Positions 49,045 to 58,863 of a stretch of 64,000 bases of DNA are shown here, in pieces (the first letter of the stretch is position 1; each line of letters opens with the position of its first letter). The stretch spans positions 12,538,001-12,602,000 of the forward strand of contig OX387201.1 in the NCBI GenBank assembly GCA_947561715.1. Reading direction: 5' to 3'. The stretch comes from Ascidia mentula (taxonomy: Eukaryota; Chordata; Ascidiacea; Phlebobranchia; Ascidiidae). The notes beneath the pieces were generated by a model. That model worked only from the letters and a program-made list of their open reading frames with translations, was not told the DNA's origin and searched no databases. A program made the translations under genes and the position numbers.

Positions 49045-49188
49045 TGTGGCGGATGCCACCCTTGAATTCACTGAAGCGTGATAAGTTTTGCTTTTAGTGT
49101 TGCCTTTTTCTGCGCGTCTCGAAACAATTAAGCGTTTTCTGGCAACGACGCGCATTCAGAAAAATACACGTTACGAAGCACCCGCTTT
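49045..49188 (+). repeat. Gypsy 5' LTR
   Basis: Begins TGTGGCGGATGCCACC and ends GAAGCACCCGCTTT. At 144 bp it is unusually short. Identical by eye to 52932-53075. Confidence 0.93.
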
Positions 49189-49210
49189 AATTGGTGACCC
49201 CTGACGTTTG
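49189..49210 (+). promoter_or_regulatory. Gypsy primer-binding site
   Basis: TTGGTGACCCCTGACG directly follows the LTR; TGGTGACCCC is a common Gypsy tRNA-primer match. Confidence 0.8.
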
Positions 49211-49215
49211 AGGAT

Positions 49216-49902
49216 ATGGAAGAAACTCCTGCCATGCACGCAGTTGCTATGAAACTGCCAACGTTTTGGACACAGCAACCAAGAATATGGTTTCAGCAAG
49301 CAGAAGCCCAGTTTGCGCTACGAAGCATTTCTGCTGATGAAACGAAATATTTTTACGTTGTTTCGTCCCTGGATCAAGCAAGCGCCGGTAGACTATTGGA
49401 TTTATTGGAAAACCCACCGGATCACGATAAGTACAATTACCTAAAGCAACGTTTGATAAACACTTACGACTGCTCAGATTATGAAAGAGCGCATAAACTG
49501 TTACATACATCTGAACTTGGAGACCGATCTCCAGCAGAATTAATGGATGAGATGCTGTCATTGTTAGGCCGTCACAAGCCGTGTTTCCTTTTTCGATATA
49601 TCTTTCTGCAAAGGATGCCCGAAGAAGTACGAATTATACTCGCAAAAGAAGATTTTGACGACCCACGTGTTTTTGCACGACGTGCTACCACTCTTTGGCA
49701 GGCAAGAAGCGAGGAGCGCCACGCGTTCACGGCTGTCGCAAAGGTAGACAAGCGCAACATGCTCGCGGCGTCTCCACGTGCATCGACACGCACTGCAGCA
49801 AATCAGAGACTTTGTTTTTACCATCAGCGCTTTGGTGAAAAGGCAAAGAAATGTCAACCTCCCTGCAGTTTCCAGGGAAACTCGTCAGCCGGCCGTTGTT
49901 AG
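49216..49902 (+). CDS. Gypsy gag
   Basis: 228 codons from ATG 49216, six bases after the primer site. It reads [66 protein letters not shown], and ends with a cysteine/histidine segment [20 protein letters not shown]. This matches the short gag of arthropod- and fish-type Gypsy elements: a capsid-like fold and a C-terminal nucleic-acid-binding motif. The ORF is undamaged. It overlaps pol by 52 nt in the -1 frame. Confidence 0.92.
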   Translation: MEETPAMHAVAMKLPTFWTQQPRIWFQQAEAQFALRSISADETKYFYVVSSLDQASAGRLLDLLENPPDHDKYNYLKQRLINTYDCSDYERAHKLLHTSELGDRSPAELMDEMLSLLGRHKPCFLFRYIFLQRMPEEVRIILAKEDFDDPRVFARRATTLWQARSEERHAFTAVAKVDKRNMLAASPRASTRTAANQRLCFYHQRFGEKAKKCQPPCSFQGNSSAGRC

Positions 49903-52900
49903 TTACTTCATCGGCCGGCAAAGCTCATAACCTTTTTCACATTTGGGATCAAACCACTCGTCGTTATTTCTTAGTTGATACAGGCGCCGAGGTAAGCGTT
50001 TTTCCGGCATCACGTCTTGCTCGTCAACAGCAAGCTAAAGGAATCAAGTTGATTGCAGCTAACGGCAGCAGGATTAATACTTTTGGGGAAAAGGTACTCA
50101 ACTTGGAACTCGCAGCTGGCAAATTTCGTTGGAAATTCATACTTGCCGCTGTATCGCAACCTCTTCTGGGAGCCGACTTTCTGCGTGCACATTCCTTGCT
50201 GGTAGACCTACGCCACAGTTGCCTTGTTCATTCAACATCATTCGTCAGCATTCCTATAAAGGCCACAAATGACAAATCGTCGCGCATTTGCAAATTGACC
50301 ACATCCACTGAAGATTTTACAAGACTTCTCTCACGATTTCCGTCTTTAACTGCACCGAAGTTTTCCAGCATTGTACCCAGACACAAGGTCCAGCATCACA
50401 TTTGCACAACTGGACCACCGGTTCATGCAAAGGCACGTCGTTTATCCCCCGAAAAGCTTGCAATCGCTAGAGCGGAGTTTGCCAAGATGCTTCAAATGGG
50501 TATCATTCGTCGTTCATCCAGTCCTTGGGCCGCACCACTACATATGGTTCCAAAGCCATCAGGTGAATGGCGCCCCTGCGGTGACTACCGCCGCCTAAAT
50601 GTGTCCACCCAGCCAGATCGCTACAGCATTCCGCACATCCAAGACTTCACATCGCGGTTGTCCGGCTCCACGATATTTTCGAAGATCGACCTAGTTCGGG
50701 GCTACCACCAGGTCCCTGTTGCCGAGAAAGACATCCAAAAAACTGCTATCATAACTCCGTTTGGACTGTTTGAATTCTTAAGAATGCCTTTTGGTCTGAA
50801 AAATGCAGCCCAGACTTTTCAACGGCTTATGGACCAGGTATGTCAATCATTACCATTTGTTTTTGTTTACCTGGACGACATACTGGTGGCCAGCAGTTCC
50901 CCAAGTCAACATAAATTACACCTAGAACAGCTTTTCCGCCGCCTGCAGGAATGCGGCCTTTTAATCAACTTAAACAAATGTGTTTTTGGAAAAAAACAAA
51001 TCCAGTTTCTAGGTCATTTGGTTGATGCCGAAGGCGCAAAACCTTTGCCCAGTAAAGTGGAAGTCATAGAAAAATTTCCTCGGCCCACCACGGTTAAAGG
51101 TTTGCAGAGATTTACTGGAATGATAAACTTTTATCACAGATTTATTCCTTCTGCCGCAAGTATCATGTTCCCCATTTATAATTCCATGTCAAAAAGGAAT
51201 GCTCAGCTGCAGTGGTCTCGTGATTTGCAATGTGCTTTTGACGCAGCAAAACTTGCACTGGTAAATGCAACCAAACTTAACCACCCACATCCTGATGCCA
51301 CAGTCGCCCTGACTGTTGATGCATCCGAAAGGGCTGTAGGAGCGGTGCTTGAACAGCATATAAACGGGGTTTGGAAACCTCTTGCATTTTTTAGCCGTCA
51401 TTTGCGTGCTAACGAGATGAAATACAGCGCTTTCGACCGAGAGTTGCTGGCGGCTCATCTGGCTATTCGTCATTTCCGATACTTCCTAGAGGGCCGCATA
51501 TTTACCCTCTACACCGACCACAAACCGTTGACTTTTGCGTTACAAAGGGCATCGGATCCATGGTCAGCAAGACAACAGCGCCACTTGTCCGCCATATCCG
51601 AATATACAACGGACCTTCGCCATGTACAAGGTAAATACAATTGTGTTGCTGATACCTTATCCAGAGCAGTGATTGGCTCCATTGAAAGTCCTGCAATCAA
51701 TTTGGATCACATTGCTCTTGCCAAAGCGCAGCAAGTTCCCGAAGTACAAGCTTACCGCACTGCCGTATCCAACTTACAAATTAAGGAAGTTGTGATGGAC
51801 ACCTCACAGGTGAGACTTTTATGTGATGTGTCCACTGGTGTTTGCAGACCAATCATCCCGCAATCATGGCAAAGAAAGGTGTTCGACGCTATTCATGGTC
51901 TAGCCCATCCATCAATCAGAACAACACGCAAAATGATTTCGTCAAGGTTTGTGTGGCATGGTTTGAACAAGCAAGTTGCAGAGTGGGCTCGGCAATGCTT
52001 GCAATGCCAACGTGCAAAGATCCAAACACACGTACGTTCTCCTCTTCATCGTTATGAAATCCCCAAAGCGCGATTTTACCACGTTAATATTGATATTGTT
52101 GGCCCTCTGCCGCCATCACAAGGAAGTAGATACTTGCTTACCATCGTCGACCGCTTTACACGATGGCCAGAAGCCATTCCAATGTCTGATGCGACAACCG
52201 TCACTTGCGCAAGAGCGTTTATATTTCATTGGATTGCCCGCTTCGGGATCCCAACGGAAATATTGTCTGACAGAGGCCCGCAGTTTACATCTGAATTGTG
52301 GAAGAACATTTGCCAGCTCATGGGAATTAAACACCACTGCACTACAGCGTTCCACCCACAGGCTAACGGATTGGTGGAGCGATTTCACCGTCAACTCAAA
52401 AGCAGCCTGATGGCTAGATCGGCTAATCCAAATTGGATTGACGAGCTGCCCTGGGTTCTGCTCGGCATACATAACATGCCAAAAGAAGATCTCACCACGT
52501 CAAGCGCGGAACTCGTTTACGGCTCAACCATTTCCCAACCTGGGGATTTTCCTGCTGCTGCAGACACGTCTATCAAGTATTCCGAGTTTGTACAAACTCT
52601 TCGTCGCGCGATTCAAACATTATTACCGCAGCCCATGTCGCGCCATTGTCGAACTCGTGTATTTGTGCCACCTTCGTTACGCAATTGCACCTATGTTTTT
52701 GTGCGTAAAGATGGATATCGCCCCCCACTTTCGCCACCGTATGATGGTCCTTTTAAAGTGTGTGCTCGTCACGAAAAGTATTTTGTGATAAACATTTCAG
52801 GTGTTGAACATTCCATTTCGATTGATCGCCTTAAACCTGCTATTGTTGACTGCTCCAAACCGGTACCTGTTGGGCAAGCTCGTAAAAGAGGGCGACCAAA

Positions 52901-52931
52901 AAAAACACATCCCGCTTCTGGGGGGGAGTAA
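49851..52931 (+). CDS. Gypsy pol (protease, RT, RNase H, integrase)
   Basis: 1026 codons if read from ATG 49851, though it is more likely made as a gag-pol fusion by -1 frameshifting. Domains in order: protease with [13 protein letters not shown] (about residues 40-52); RT with [11 protein letters not shown] and the active-site YLDD (about 340); RNase H with [15 protein letters not shown] and [13 protein letters not shown]; integrase with the HH-CC zinc region ([13 protein letters not shown] ... CLQCQRAK), the catalytic D in [11 protein letters not shown], and D in [13 protein letters not shown]; and a basic tail [10 protein letters not shown]. The stop codon abuts the 3' LTR. No frameshift or stop was seen. 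Confidence 0.95.
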   Translation: MSTSLQFPGKLVSRPLLVTSSAGKAHNLFHIWDQTTRRYFLVDTGAEVSVFPASRLARQQQAKGIKLIAANGSRINTFGEKVLNLELAAGKFRWKFILAAVSQPLLGADFLRAHSLLVDLRHSCLVHSTSFVSIPIKATNDKSSRICKLTTSTEDFTRLLSRFPSLTAPKFSSIVPRHKVQHHICTTGPPVHAKARRLSPEKLAIARAEFAKMLQMGIIRRSSSPWAAPLHMVPKPSGEWRPCGDYRRLNVSTQPDRYSIPHIQDFTSRLSGSTIFSKIDLVRGYHQVPVAEKDIQKTAIITPFGLFEFLRMPFGLKNAAQTFQRLMDQVCQSLPFVFVYLDDILVASSSPSQHKLHLEQLFRRLQECGLLINLNKCVFGKKQIQFLGHLVDAEGAKPLPSKVEVIEKFPRPTTVKGLQRFTGMINFYHRFIPSAASIMFPIYNSMSKRNAQLQWSRDLQCAFDAAKLALVNATKLNHPHPDATVALTVDASERAVGAVLEQHINGVWKPLAFFSRHLRANEMKYSAFDRELLAAHLAIRHFRYFLEGRIFTLYTDHKPLTFALQRASDPWSARQQRHLSAISEYTTDLRHVQGKYNCVADTLSRAVIGSIESPAINLDHIALAKAQQVPEVQAYRTAVSNLQIKEVVMDTSQVRLLCDVSTGVCRPIIPQSWQRKVFDAIHGLAHPSIRTTRKMISSRFVWHGLNKQVAEWARQCLQCQRAKIQTHVRSPLHRYEIPKARFYHVNIDIVGPLPPSQGSRYLLTIVDRFTRWPEAIPMSDATTVTCARAFIFHWIARFGIPTEILSDRGPQFTSELWKNICQLMGIKHHCTTAFHPQANGLVERFHRQLKSSLMARSANPNWIDELPWVLLGIHNMPKEDLTTSSAELVYGSTISQPGDFPAAADTSIKYSEFVQTLRRAIQTLLPQPMSRHCRTRVFVPPSLRNCTYVFVRKDGYRPPLSPPYDGPFKVCARHEKYFVINISGVEHSISIDRLKPAIVDCSKPVPVGQARKRGRPKKTHPASGGE
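49875..49919 (+). promoter_or_regulatory. -1 ribosomal frameshift signal (gag to pol)
   Basis: The slippery heptamer G GGA AAC (49875-49881) is in the correct gag phase. After a 6-nt spacer, an 8-bp GC-only stem GCCGGCCG/CGGCCGGC (49888-49895 with 49912-49919) follows. The gag stop TAG (49900-49902) lies in its loop. A -1 shift enters the pol frame. Confidence 0.85.
52919..52931 (+). promoter_or_regulatory. Gypsy polypurine tract
   Basis: GGGGGGGAGTAA ends at the LTR border and includes the pol stop codon, so the last codons of pol double as the plus-strand primer. Confidence 0.8.
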
Positions 52932-53075
52932 TGTGGCGGATGCCACCCTTGAATTCACTGAAGCGTGATAAGTTTTGCTTTTAGTGTTGCCTTTTTCTGC
53001 GCGTCTCGAAACAATTAAGCGTTTTCTGGCAACGACGCGCATTCAGAAAAATACACGTTACGAAGCACCCGCTTT
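52932..53075 (+). repeat. Gypsy 3' LTR
   Basis: 144 bp, same as 49045-49188, followed by the AGACT target duplication. Confidence 0.93.
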
Positions 53076-53119
53076 AGACTCAGATTTTTTTGAAAAAAGT
53101 ACAAGTGAAAAAATGATTT

Positions 53120-53575
53120 TTTTATGACGGTCAAAATTAATATTCGGCCGGGAAACATATTTCCCCCACGAATGAGAAAACAAGTTTGGTACCGTTGGAA
53201 GGTTTTTCAATGAGCTTTACAATGGTGGTGAAATTATTTTTCCTGCTGTGGCTAGATAAAAAGTTATGATCGAAAAACTGTTTTTCTGGTGGGCGAGGTT
53301 ATGAACAATATTCGGCCGGTAAACATATTTCCCCCGCGAATGAGAAGACAAGTTTGGTATCGTTGGAAAGGTATTTGTGCAAGCTTTGCAATGGTGGTAG
53401 AATTGTCTTTCCCGTCGAACTGTAGCCATTTTTTTTTGACTAATTTTTGTTATGACGGTCATATTTAATATTCGGGTGGGAAACATATTTCCTCCAAGAA
53501 ATCGCGCACAAGTTAGGTATCGCAGAGATTTCCCACGGTGGTAGAATTATCTTTCCTGTCGACCTATGAAAAAAG
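53120..53575. repeat. About 165-bp tandem repeat, three diverged units
   Basis: AATATTCGG(C/G) with GGAAACATATTTCC(C/T)CC or GTAAACATATTTCCCCC occurs near 53138, 53310 and 53467. It is followed each time by CAAGTT(T/A)GGTA and a GGTGGT(G/A)(A/G)AATT block. Spacing is irregular (about 172 and 157). Confidence 0.82.
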
Positions 53576-53875
53576 TTATAGCGGATTTATGACAATGCAT
53601 GCGTTACAAAATACGTTCGAAATTAAATTTTTTTTTTTACATTTTAAAAATTTTTGTGTCAATCTATGCATCTTGCCAAAAAAATTATTGGAATCCATCG
53701 AGAAACAGCAGAGTTATGTGCGTTTGAAGTTTTATCGACAGGAAAAAAAGTTTTGTCGACTAGCATCTCTTTGGTGATTCTATGCGTTGTTTGTAAGTTG
53801 TCGATGTGTTTTGTTGTTTTAATGAATTAAATTCGAGGGTAAATCTTAAAGGTCTACAGATTTTGTTTAAACAGT

Positions 53876-53930
53876 AGAGCAGGAGTCAGATATACGGCAG
53901 TGTTATATTTTTGTACTACGTTCCCAGGAT
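53876..53930 (+). repeat. Fragment of the short LTR family
   Basis: AGGAGTCAGATATACGGCAG followed by TGTTAT is the reverse complement of the LTR block near 31690-31715 and 33585-33610. The flanks do not match, so it is a small relic. Confidence 0.7.
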
Positions 53931-56010
53931 AGTCAGTGCATCACCACAGGATTTTACATGTAGTTTGGCCACATTCACGCAAGGTTTAATAAAAACTATA
54001 TATATATCATGCAAACCAATATCTATAAGCTAAAACACAAAATCAATAATTACAACTTTCAAATAATTACAACTTTTTCGCGCCTGTCCGATGCCTATAG
54101 GAGAACCGCGTATGTGCATGTAGGTGAGAATATTCGGCTAGTGACGTAATTTTGGGTGTGACGTCATGACTTGACCCCACCTTTATTGTGACGGAATTTG
54201 GCGATTCCCTTGTGTCTGGAACATAGGTACGTACAATTCCGCACTATAGACCCAAAATAAATAGTATACCTGAAAAACTGAATATGCTTTGCTGATGTCT
54301 TACTTCCTGGCTCAAAACTTCGGTGAGCACATTTTTTCGCTTTGTATTGTAACATACGGGTGTATCAATGCCTTACAGAAAACCGTGTTCGTGTTCGTTT
54401 TCGTGTCCATGTGGAGTGTGTCAAAAAAATACACGCGTTTTTTGGAATTGAGATAGAGTACAACTTTGCAACCCTAGTGTGACGGCCTCGCGGTGCCAGG
54501 CGCGCAAAATTCTGCTGTCATAAAAAACATCAGTTGAATTTTTTGGCATAGATGTTGACGGTAGTTAATGGTAAAGTGTGGAACCTATCCTAACATTTTG
54601 TAAACCCTCACTGAGGTGGTGCAACTAAGGGCCTGACGCTGAACGCGCTGAGCAAGGTCACAGATACACACACTAAACACTGTAATACATTTTTTTGCCC
54701 TTAAAGAAAAATCCTTGCATATTTGTAGTTAGGGGTTATAGCTAGTCGAAGCATCAAACTCATAACTTACTTATTTGCGTATGAAGTTTAGTCCCACATT
54801 TTTTGTGACATAAATTAACTTGAACTAAACTACCATTTTTATGTTTATGACGTTTGTTGCTTTTATTTCCGAAACAAACATATTTGTAACGCTGTACGCA
54901 ATTTTCATAAACGCCTTATTTTGTGAATCTGCTATATGTTCAAGCACAGCCATTTGAAGTCTGAACTGTTCGAGCTAGCGAATCCTTGCGAGATCACACC
55001 GAACGTCGACGCAACTTGTGAACGTTACTCAACATGCATTAATCATTATATTTTTGTGTATGTTGTGTCTGTTTTGGAATTGATTCCGATAATTTCCTTT
55101 GTTACCAAAACTTTGGTGTGATTTTAAATTGATAATGAAACGTTTTTGCACAAAGGGGCAAGTGTAGCGAACACAATGTAAATTTAACAATAAAATACGA
55201 ACCTAAAAATTATTGCCATTGTTTATGTGTAACCTGTTTCCCCATGTACAGGACAACACAAACGTGTCCAACAGTAATTATCAATAAAGGACTTTAAAAT
55301 AATGTAACCTGTTGGTCCACACCTTTGACTTGTATGTATGCTTTAATGGGCCATATTTGCTTGCATTCATTTACCCATTTTCTTGTGATTTCATTTGGAC
55401 TGTTGCCGTTCATTTAAGCCATCTTAATAAAAGATTGTTTATACCTGATTGGTGTGGGATACACGGATTACTATCACTGATTTTGGCACACAGTGGATTC
55501 AATAAGTGGTACAAACAGAAAACACACCAATGCTAGTGCCATGTTGGTGCCGCCTGGCCCAAATTTGGTGCCCCATGGCCTGTGCCACATTGGTTTCAAC
55601 ACCTGTTGGGCTCTTCAGACCAAGCGGTCAATATATAGATTCATTTCAAGGCGTGTTGACAAGGTAAGAATTCCATAAAACAAACGTCGATCATAAAAAA
55701 ATCTTATAGTTCAGGTCAGCGGAAAATTTCAGTCTTGCGAAGCTTTCATCTCATGCGAGAGCTGCCTTATCAGATTAATATCTCACGAGTATCGTAACGA
55801 GGCGAATTAAGAGTGACGTGCGTTAATGAATGAAAGTTGGAGAAAATAATTTAAAGCGATAAAAATACGTTATAATTTACTACAGTTCTCGAACAGCATG
55901 AAGAAACAGCAATTATCTCTTTGTTTCTGCCTCGTATTATCTCCTTATATATTCAAGACTCTTTCCACAAATAAACAGATCATAGTTTTCGGTCTGACAG
56001 ATCATGGCTT
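53931..56010. other. Non-coding stretch
   Basis: No supported gene. Short ORFs near 54936, 55312 and 55493 lack domains. One open stretch at 55530-55662 ends at a GTAAGA donor and could be an exon, but I could not assign it. Confidence 0.45.
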
Positions 56011-56280
56011 TTGGTCTCATCGACCAGCACAGATCTCGGTTTTGTTCTGACAGGACCTTCAGGCAGCATGTTGTCTCACCGGGACTTTCTGGACATACTG
56101 ATGTCGGGTCTTCGACAATGGAAGAACCTTTACTGTAAGGATTTGAGTCTCCTGGAAGAGCTTATTACCTACAGGGAGCATAAACAGCTCGGGTGGTGTT
56201 GCTCAGGCAATTATTCAGCAACTAACTTTGGTGCTATTGTGTACAGGAGTGTGGATCTTGCATTGAACCACAATAGATAG
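56011..56280 (+). other. Open frame of unknown nature
   Basis: An 89-codon frame containing LSHRDFLDILMSGLRQWKNL and KDLSLLEELITYREHKQLGW, ending DLALNHNR. It has helix-like composition and real-protein character but no domain I recognise. It may be an exon of the same gene as 56326-56499; no clean splice junction links them. Confidence 0.25.
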
Positions 56281-56325
56281 GGTAATTTTTTTGTTGGCAT
56301 TTTTACCCAAAATAATGTCCAACAG

Positions 56326-56499
56326 AGAGGAATCAAATGTCCTCGGGGTTCAAAAATGCATCTGCCCGGCAACCAATTTTGTCCAGAATGCATAGATGAA
56401 GGATGGATCTTTTGTAAAACCACAAATGATGGGGCCCTTAAACGAGTCAATGTCATGGAACTAACAGAAGTTTCAAATTGCAGTCAGCTAATTTATTAA
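56326..56499 (+). CDS. Candidate C-terminal exon with cysteine pairs, unknown protein
   Basis: After an acceptor-like CCAACAG the frame reads RGIKCPRGSKMHLPGNQFCP, then ECIDEGWIFCKTTNDGALKR and VNVMELTEVSNCSQLIY, stop. The spacing C-P-(x)12-C-P-E-C-(x)7-C suggests a small zinc-binding fold. A neighbouring stretch (56755-56830) is a diverged duplicate of the acceptor region, which weakens the case for a host exon. Confidence 0.25.
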   Translation, partial: RGIKCPRGSKMHLPGNQFCPECIDEGWIFCKTTNDGALKRVNVMELTEVSNCSQLIY

Positions 56500-57231
56500 C
56501 AATCTTGAAAAATCGATTTCGCCTGCACGGGCATCCTCAGTTTCTGCAAATACGAAATTGCAAGTAAACACAAAAAGCTATGCGGTAAAATAAATCAATC
56601 AATGAAAGTACAATTAAACAACCCTGGGGGGTGGGGCATAAGCAGTTATGAGACATCTAATTCTGAATGCATTGTATAGAGGAGGGTTAGTTACTTTCCT
56701 ATGTTGCAAATGGAGGGTACTTTCTGTGATTCATTTTTTCACAAAACAAATCTACACTTTTTTGCGTTTTTAGCCAAAATAATGTCAACAGGGGGGGCAA
56801 AATGCCCCTGGGGGAGCGGTTAAATTAGTTATCTCCAATATAATTTTTAACAGAATTCCTAGACAAGGGTCGGGACATAAAATCACAAAATGAGCATACT
56901 TTCTGTGATTCATTTTTCCACCAAATCCACCTCAATATGTTGGTAGTTTTTCAGCTACATGTCCGACAGCACCCTCTACCAAATTTACTGCCTGACCTAC
57001 AACCCTGGAAACCATAGTAAAACTGTCCCAAACTCGCTGAAAATCGCCCTAGCAACCGCCTGTTCATCTGCGCTTATTCAACCAAAACACTGGCGCCCAT
57101 GCACCAGAGGGATGTTAGTTGACAAAAAAAAATCGCCTCTGTTACGCAGGAGTTGGAAAAGGGCATTTTCCAGCCAAGAAACTCTTTGCCATAGAAATAC
57201 AAATATGCGGACTTCAATACAACAGGATCAT

Positions 57232-57241
57232 TTTATTTATT
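57232..57241 (-). terminator. Poly(A) signal of RPL35A
   Basis: The minus strand reads AATAAATAAA, two overlapping AATAAA hexamers, starting about 30 nt after the RPL35A stop codon. Confidence 0.7.
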
Positions 57242-57271
57242 CATATCCAAAACACTCCACAACAACTGTGT

Positions 57272-57295
57272 TCAAATGCGAGAAGGATACATCAT
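57272..57295 (-). CDS. RPL35A: Ribosomal protein eL33 (RPL35A), last coding exon
   Basis: The minus-strand acceptor TTTGCAG is followed by codons for MMYPSRI and TGA. Together with the preceding exon this gives the RV-M-x-YPSRI C-terminus typical of eL33. The exon is only 24 nt of coding sequence, which is why it is easily missed. The intron before it is 851 nt; no C/D-box snoRNA was recognised in it. Confidence 0.9.
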   Translation of the reverse strand: MMYPSRI

Positions 57296-58146
57296 CTGCA
57301 AAAAAAAAACATACCTTCAAGGTAATTTGTAATGTGTAAATTAACCACAGTAGTTTTTTTTTAGAAGTTAAGGAAACGGGAATTGTTATCACACAACTTC
57401 TAGATGAGGGGTTAGTAATTATTTCTAGACTTTGACCAAAAACAATTTTCTATGCATCCAAAAGAAACCTAAAACTAGATTAATTGTTAACAGGCCTTTA
57501 ATTTTTTTGGGAATTCCCCGATTTTCCGGTGTAAATTAAACTTATTGTGGTGGAGCATTGCGAAATACGAAAACCTGTGTTTGGTGCAAATCCGTCACAT
57601 AAAACGGTGGCTTCGTAACGCTATGGAACACTCGATGCGAATTTTTGCGGTAGTGCTTGCGCCGTAGTTTTATTACTACTTCTTTGAAAGAAAGGCTTGA
57701 ATACATTTGTAACCAAAAGGGATCAAACGTGAGCTAACATTATCAAGAAAACACACAAATAAAAATTATTTTCCATGCGGTGGCCTTTTATTCCTCTTTG
57801 CACCTTTGCGAGCGCTAACAGTGTTCAACAACTAAAGTAATTGTCTTTACACACAAGAAAACCGCTTGTCATTACAACAAAGTGAGCACTAAAAAACGAC
57901 ATTATATCCTAAGACTGACGAAAAATTACACTTGTTTCGTAAAAATGCCAAGTTTTCGGTAACAATTCTCCCTGTTCAGAAACAATGGCGAATGTAAGCA
58001 CGATGCGGTTTTCTAAGGTCAGTGTTTTGTGTAACAAAAACGTCACTCACATAAAACATGGACTGTGCCCACAAGATATATTGCATTTCAAATTCAAATC
58101 TTTGTTTGTCTTTGATAACATTTAAATGAACTTTTTTGACACTTAC

Positions 58147-58291
58147 CACTCGAATCCTTTGACCAATAGCCTTGGAAGGCAAATTTCTCTTGAAAACTGC
58201 CCTCACTATTCCACTGCTGCCATGAGATCGAGTTACTTTGCCCCAAATAACCCTGGTCTTGTTTGGTTCCCCACGAGGGGTCATGGTTTTT
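58147..58291 (-). CDS. RPL35A: Ribosomal protein eL33 (RPL35A), middle exon
   Basis: The minus strand reads [20 protein letters not shown] then [20 protein letters not shown] and AIGQRIRV, followed by donor GTAAGT. [20 protein letters not shown], N-L-P-x-K-A-I-G and R-I-R-V are the invariant eL33 blocks. It is joined by a 55-nt intron to the exon at 58347-58499 in the right phase. eL33 is a protein of the large cytosolic ribosomal subunit. Confidence 0.96.
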
Positions 58292-58346
58292 CTAGATGAT
58301 ATTAGAAACAATTAGTTATCAGTAAAATAGTTATTATAAAACGAAC

Positions 58347-58499
58347 CGTTTGGCCTTGTATACATATGCACATTTTTTTCCCACATAGAAACTAGTTTCC
58401 AATTTTGATTTCACTCCTTCAATCTTCACAAGGGCAGTATGTTCATGTTGGTTTCTTAAACCCCTTTTGTAACCAGTAAAAACTGCTTTGGACCACAAT
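58347..58499 (-). CDS. RPL35A: Ribosomal protein eL33 (RPL35A), N-terminal-region exon
   Basis: After acceptor TTTTGTAG the minus strand reads [20 protein letters not shown], then [20 protein letters not shown] and [11 protein letters not shown]. These are the conserved eL33 blocks L-W-x-K-A, G-Y-K-R-G-x-R-N-Q, K-I-E-G-V and C-A-Y-V-Y-K-A. The frame is fully open. The exon begins in phase 2 with one base of the preceding codon set (Arg expected), so a short first exon with ATG must lie to the right; I could not find it before or beyond the hAT insertion at 58864-61071. Confidence 0.95.
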
Positions 58500-58863
58500 C
58501 TACAAAATCAAAATCATTTTTTTAGAAATATTCACGTTACTGGTTTATTTTTATATCTTTTGCAGTGCCTATACTTACATAGTTTTCAGCAAATACAACT
58601 TGCTTTGATTTGGGTTTTTGTTGAAATTTTAATTCTGAACCAACCAAAATATTGAACTACATTAAAAGTTAGTGGATTGTTTACTCAACACTAAATTATA
58701 AGTAAAATGTATCTAGTTTTTAGCTGCACTATGAGGACAATTGCACCCAGTTTTCGTATTTCCACGGTGGACAGCTATACTGTGAAGTCATAATTTACTA
58801 TAATGAAGTCAACAGGTTTCGCAAATTGTCTGAATTCAATGCATGTGGCATATTGGCCTAAAG

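Larger units (their letters stand above)
49045..53075 (+). mobile_element. Intact-looking Gypsy LTR retrotransposon
   Basis: Two 144-bp LTRs that I read as identical flank uninterrupted gag and pol ORFs. AGACT occurs on both sides (49040-49044 and 53076-53080) as a 5-bp target duplication; with the next shared base A in the LTR the duplication would be GACT. PBS and PPT are present. All enzymatic domains are in the Gypsy order PR-RT-RH-IN. Identical LTRs mean a recent insertion. Confidence 0.95.

Noticed and set aside
55530-55662. Possible exon reading LVPPGPNLVPHGLCHIGFNT, faintly like a ubiquitin peptidase Cys box
   Set aside because: The GLxNLGNTC motif is not truly matched, and neighbouring exons or His box were not found.
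55715-55800. Minus-strand CTGATAAGGC...GAAAGC as another hammerhead
   Set aside because: The core is not CTGANGA and the closing stem is missing.
56959-57339. Plus-strand 126-codon ORF overlapping the RPL35A 3' end
   Set aside because: No domain; it lies antisense to the 3' UTR and last exon of RPL35A.
57296-58146. Intronic snoRNA in RPL35A, expected from such genes
   Set aside because: No C-box/D-box pair in the right orientation was seen.
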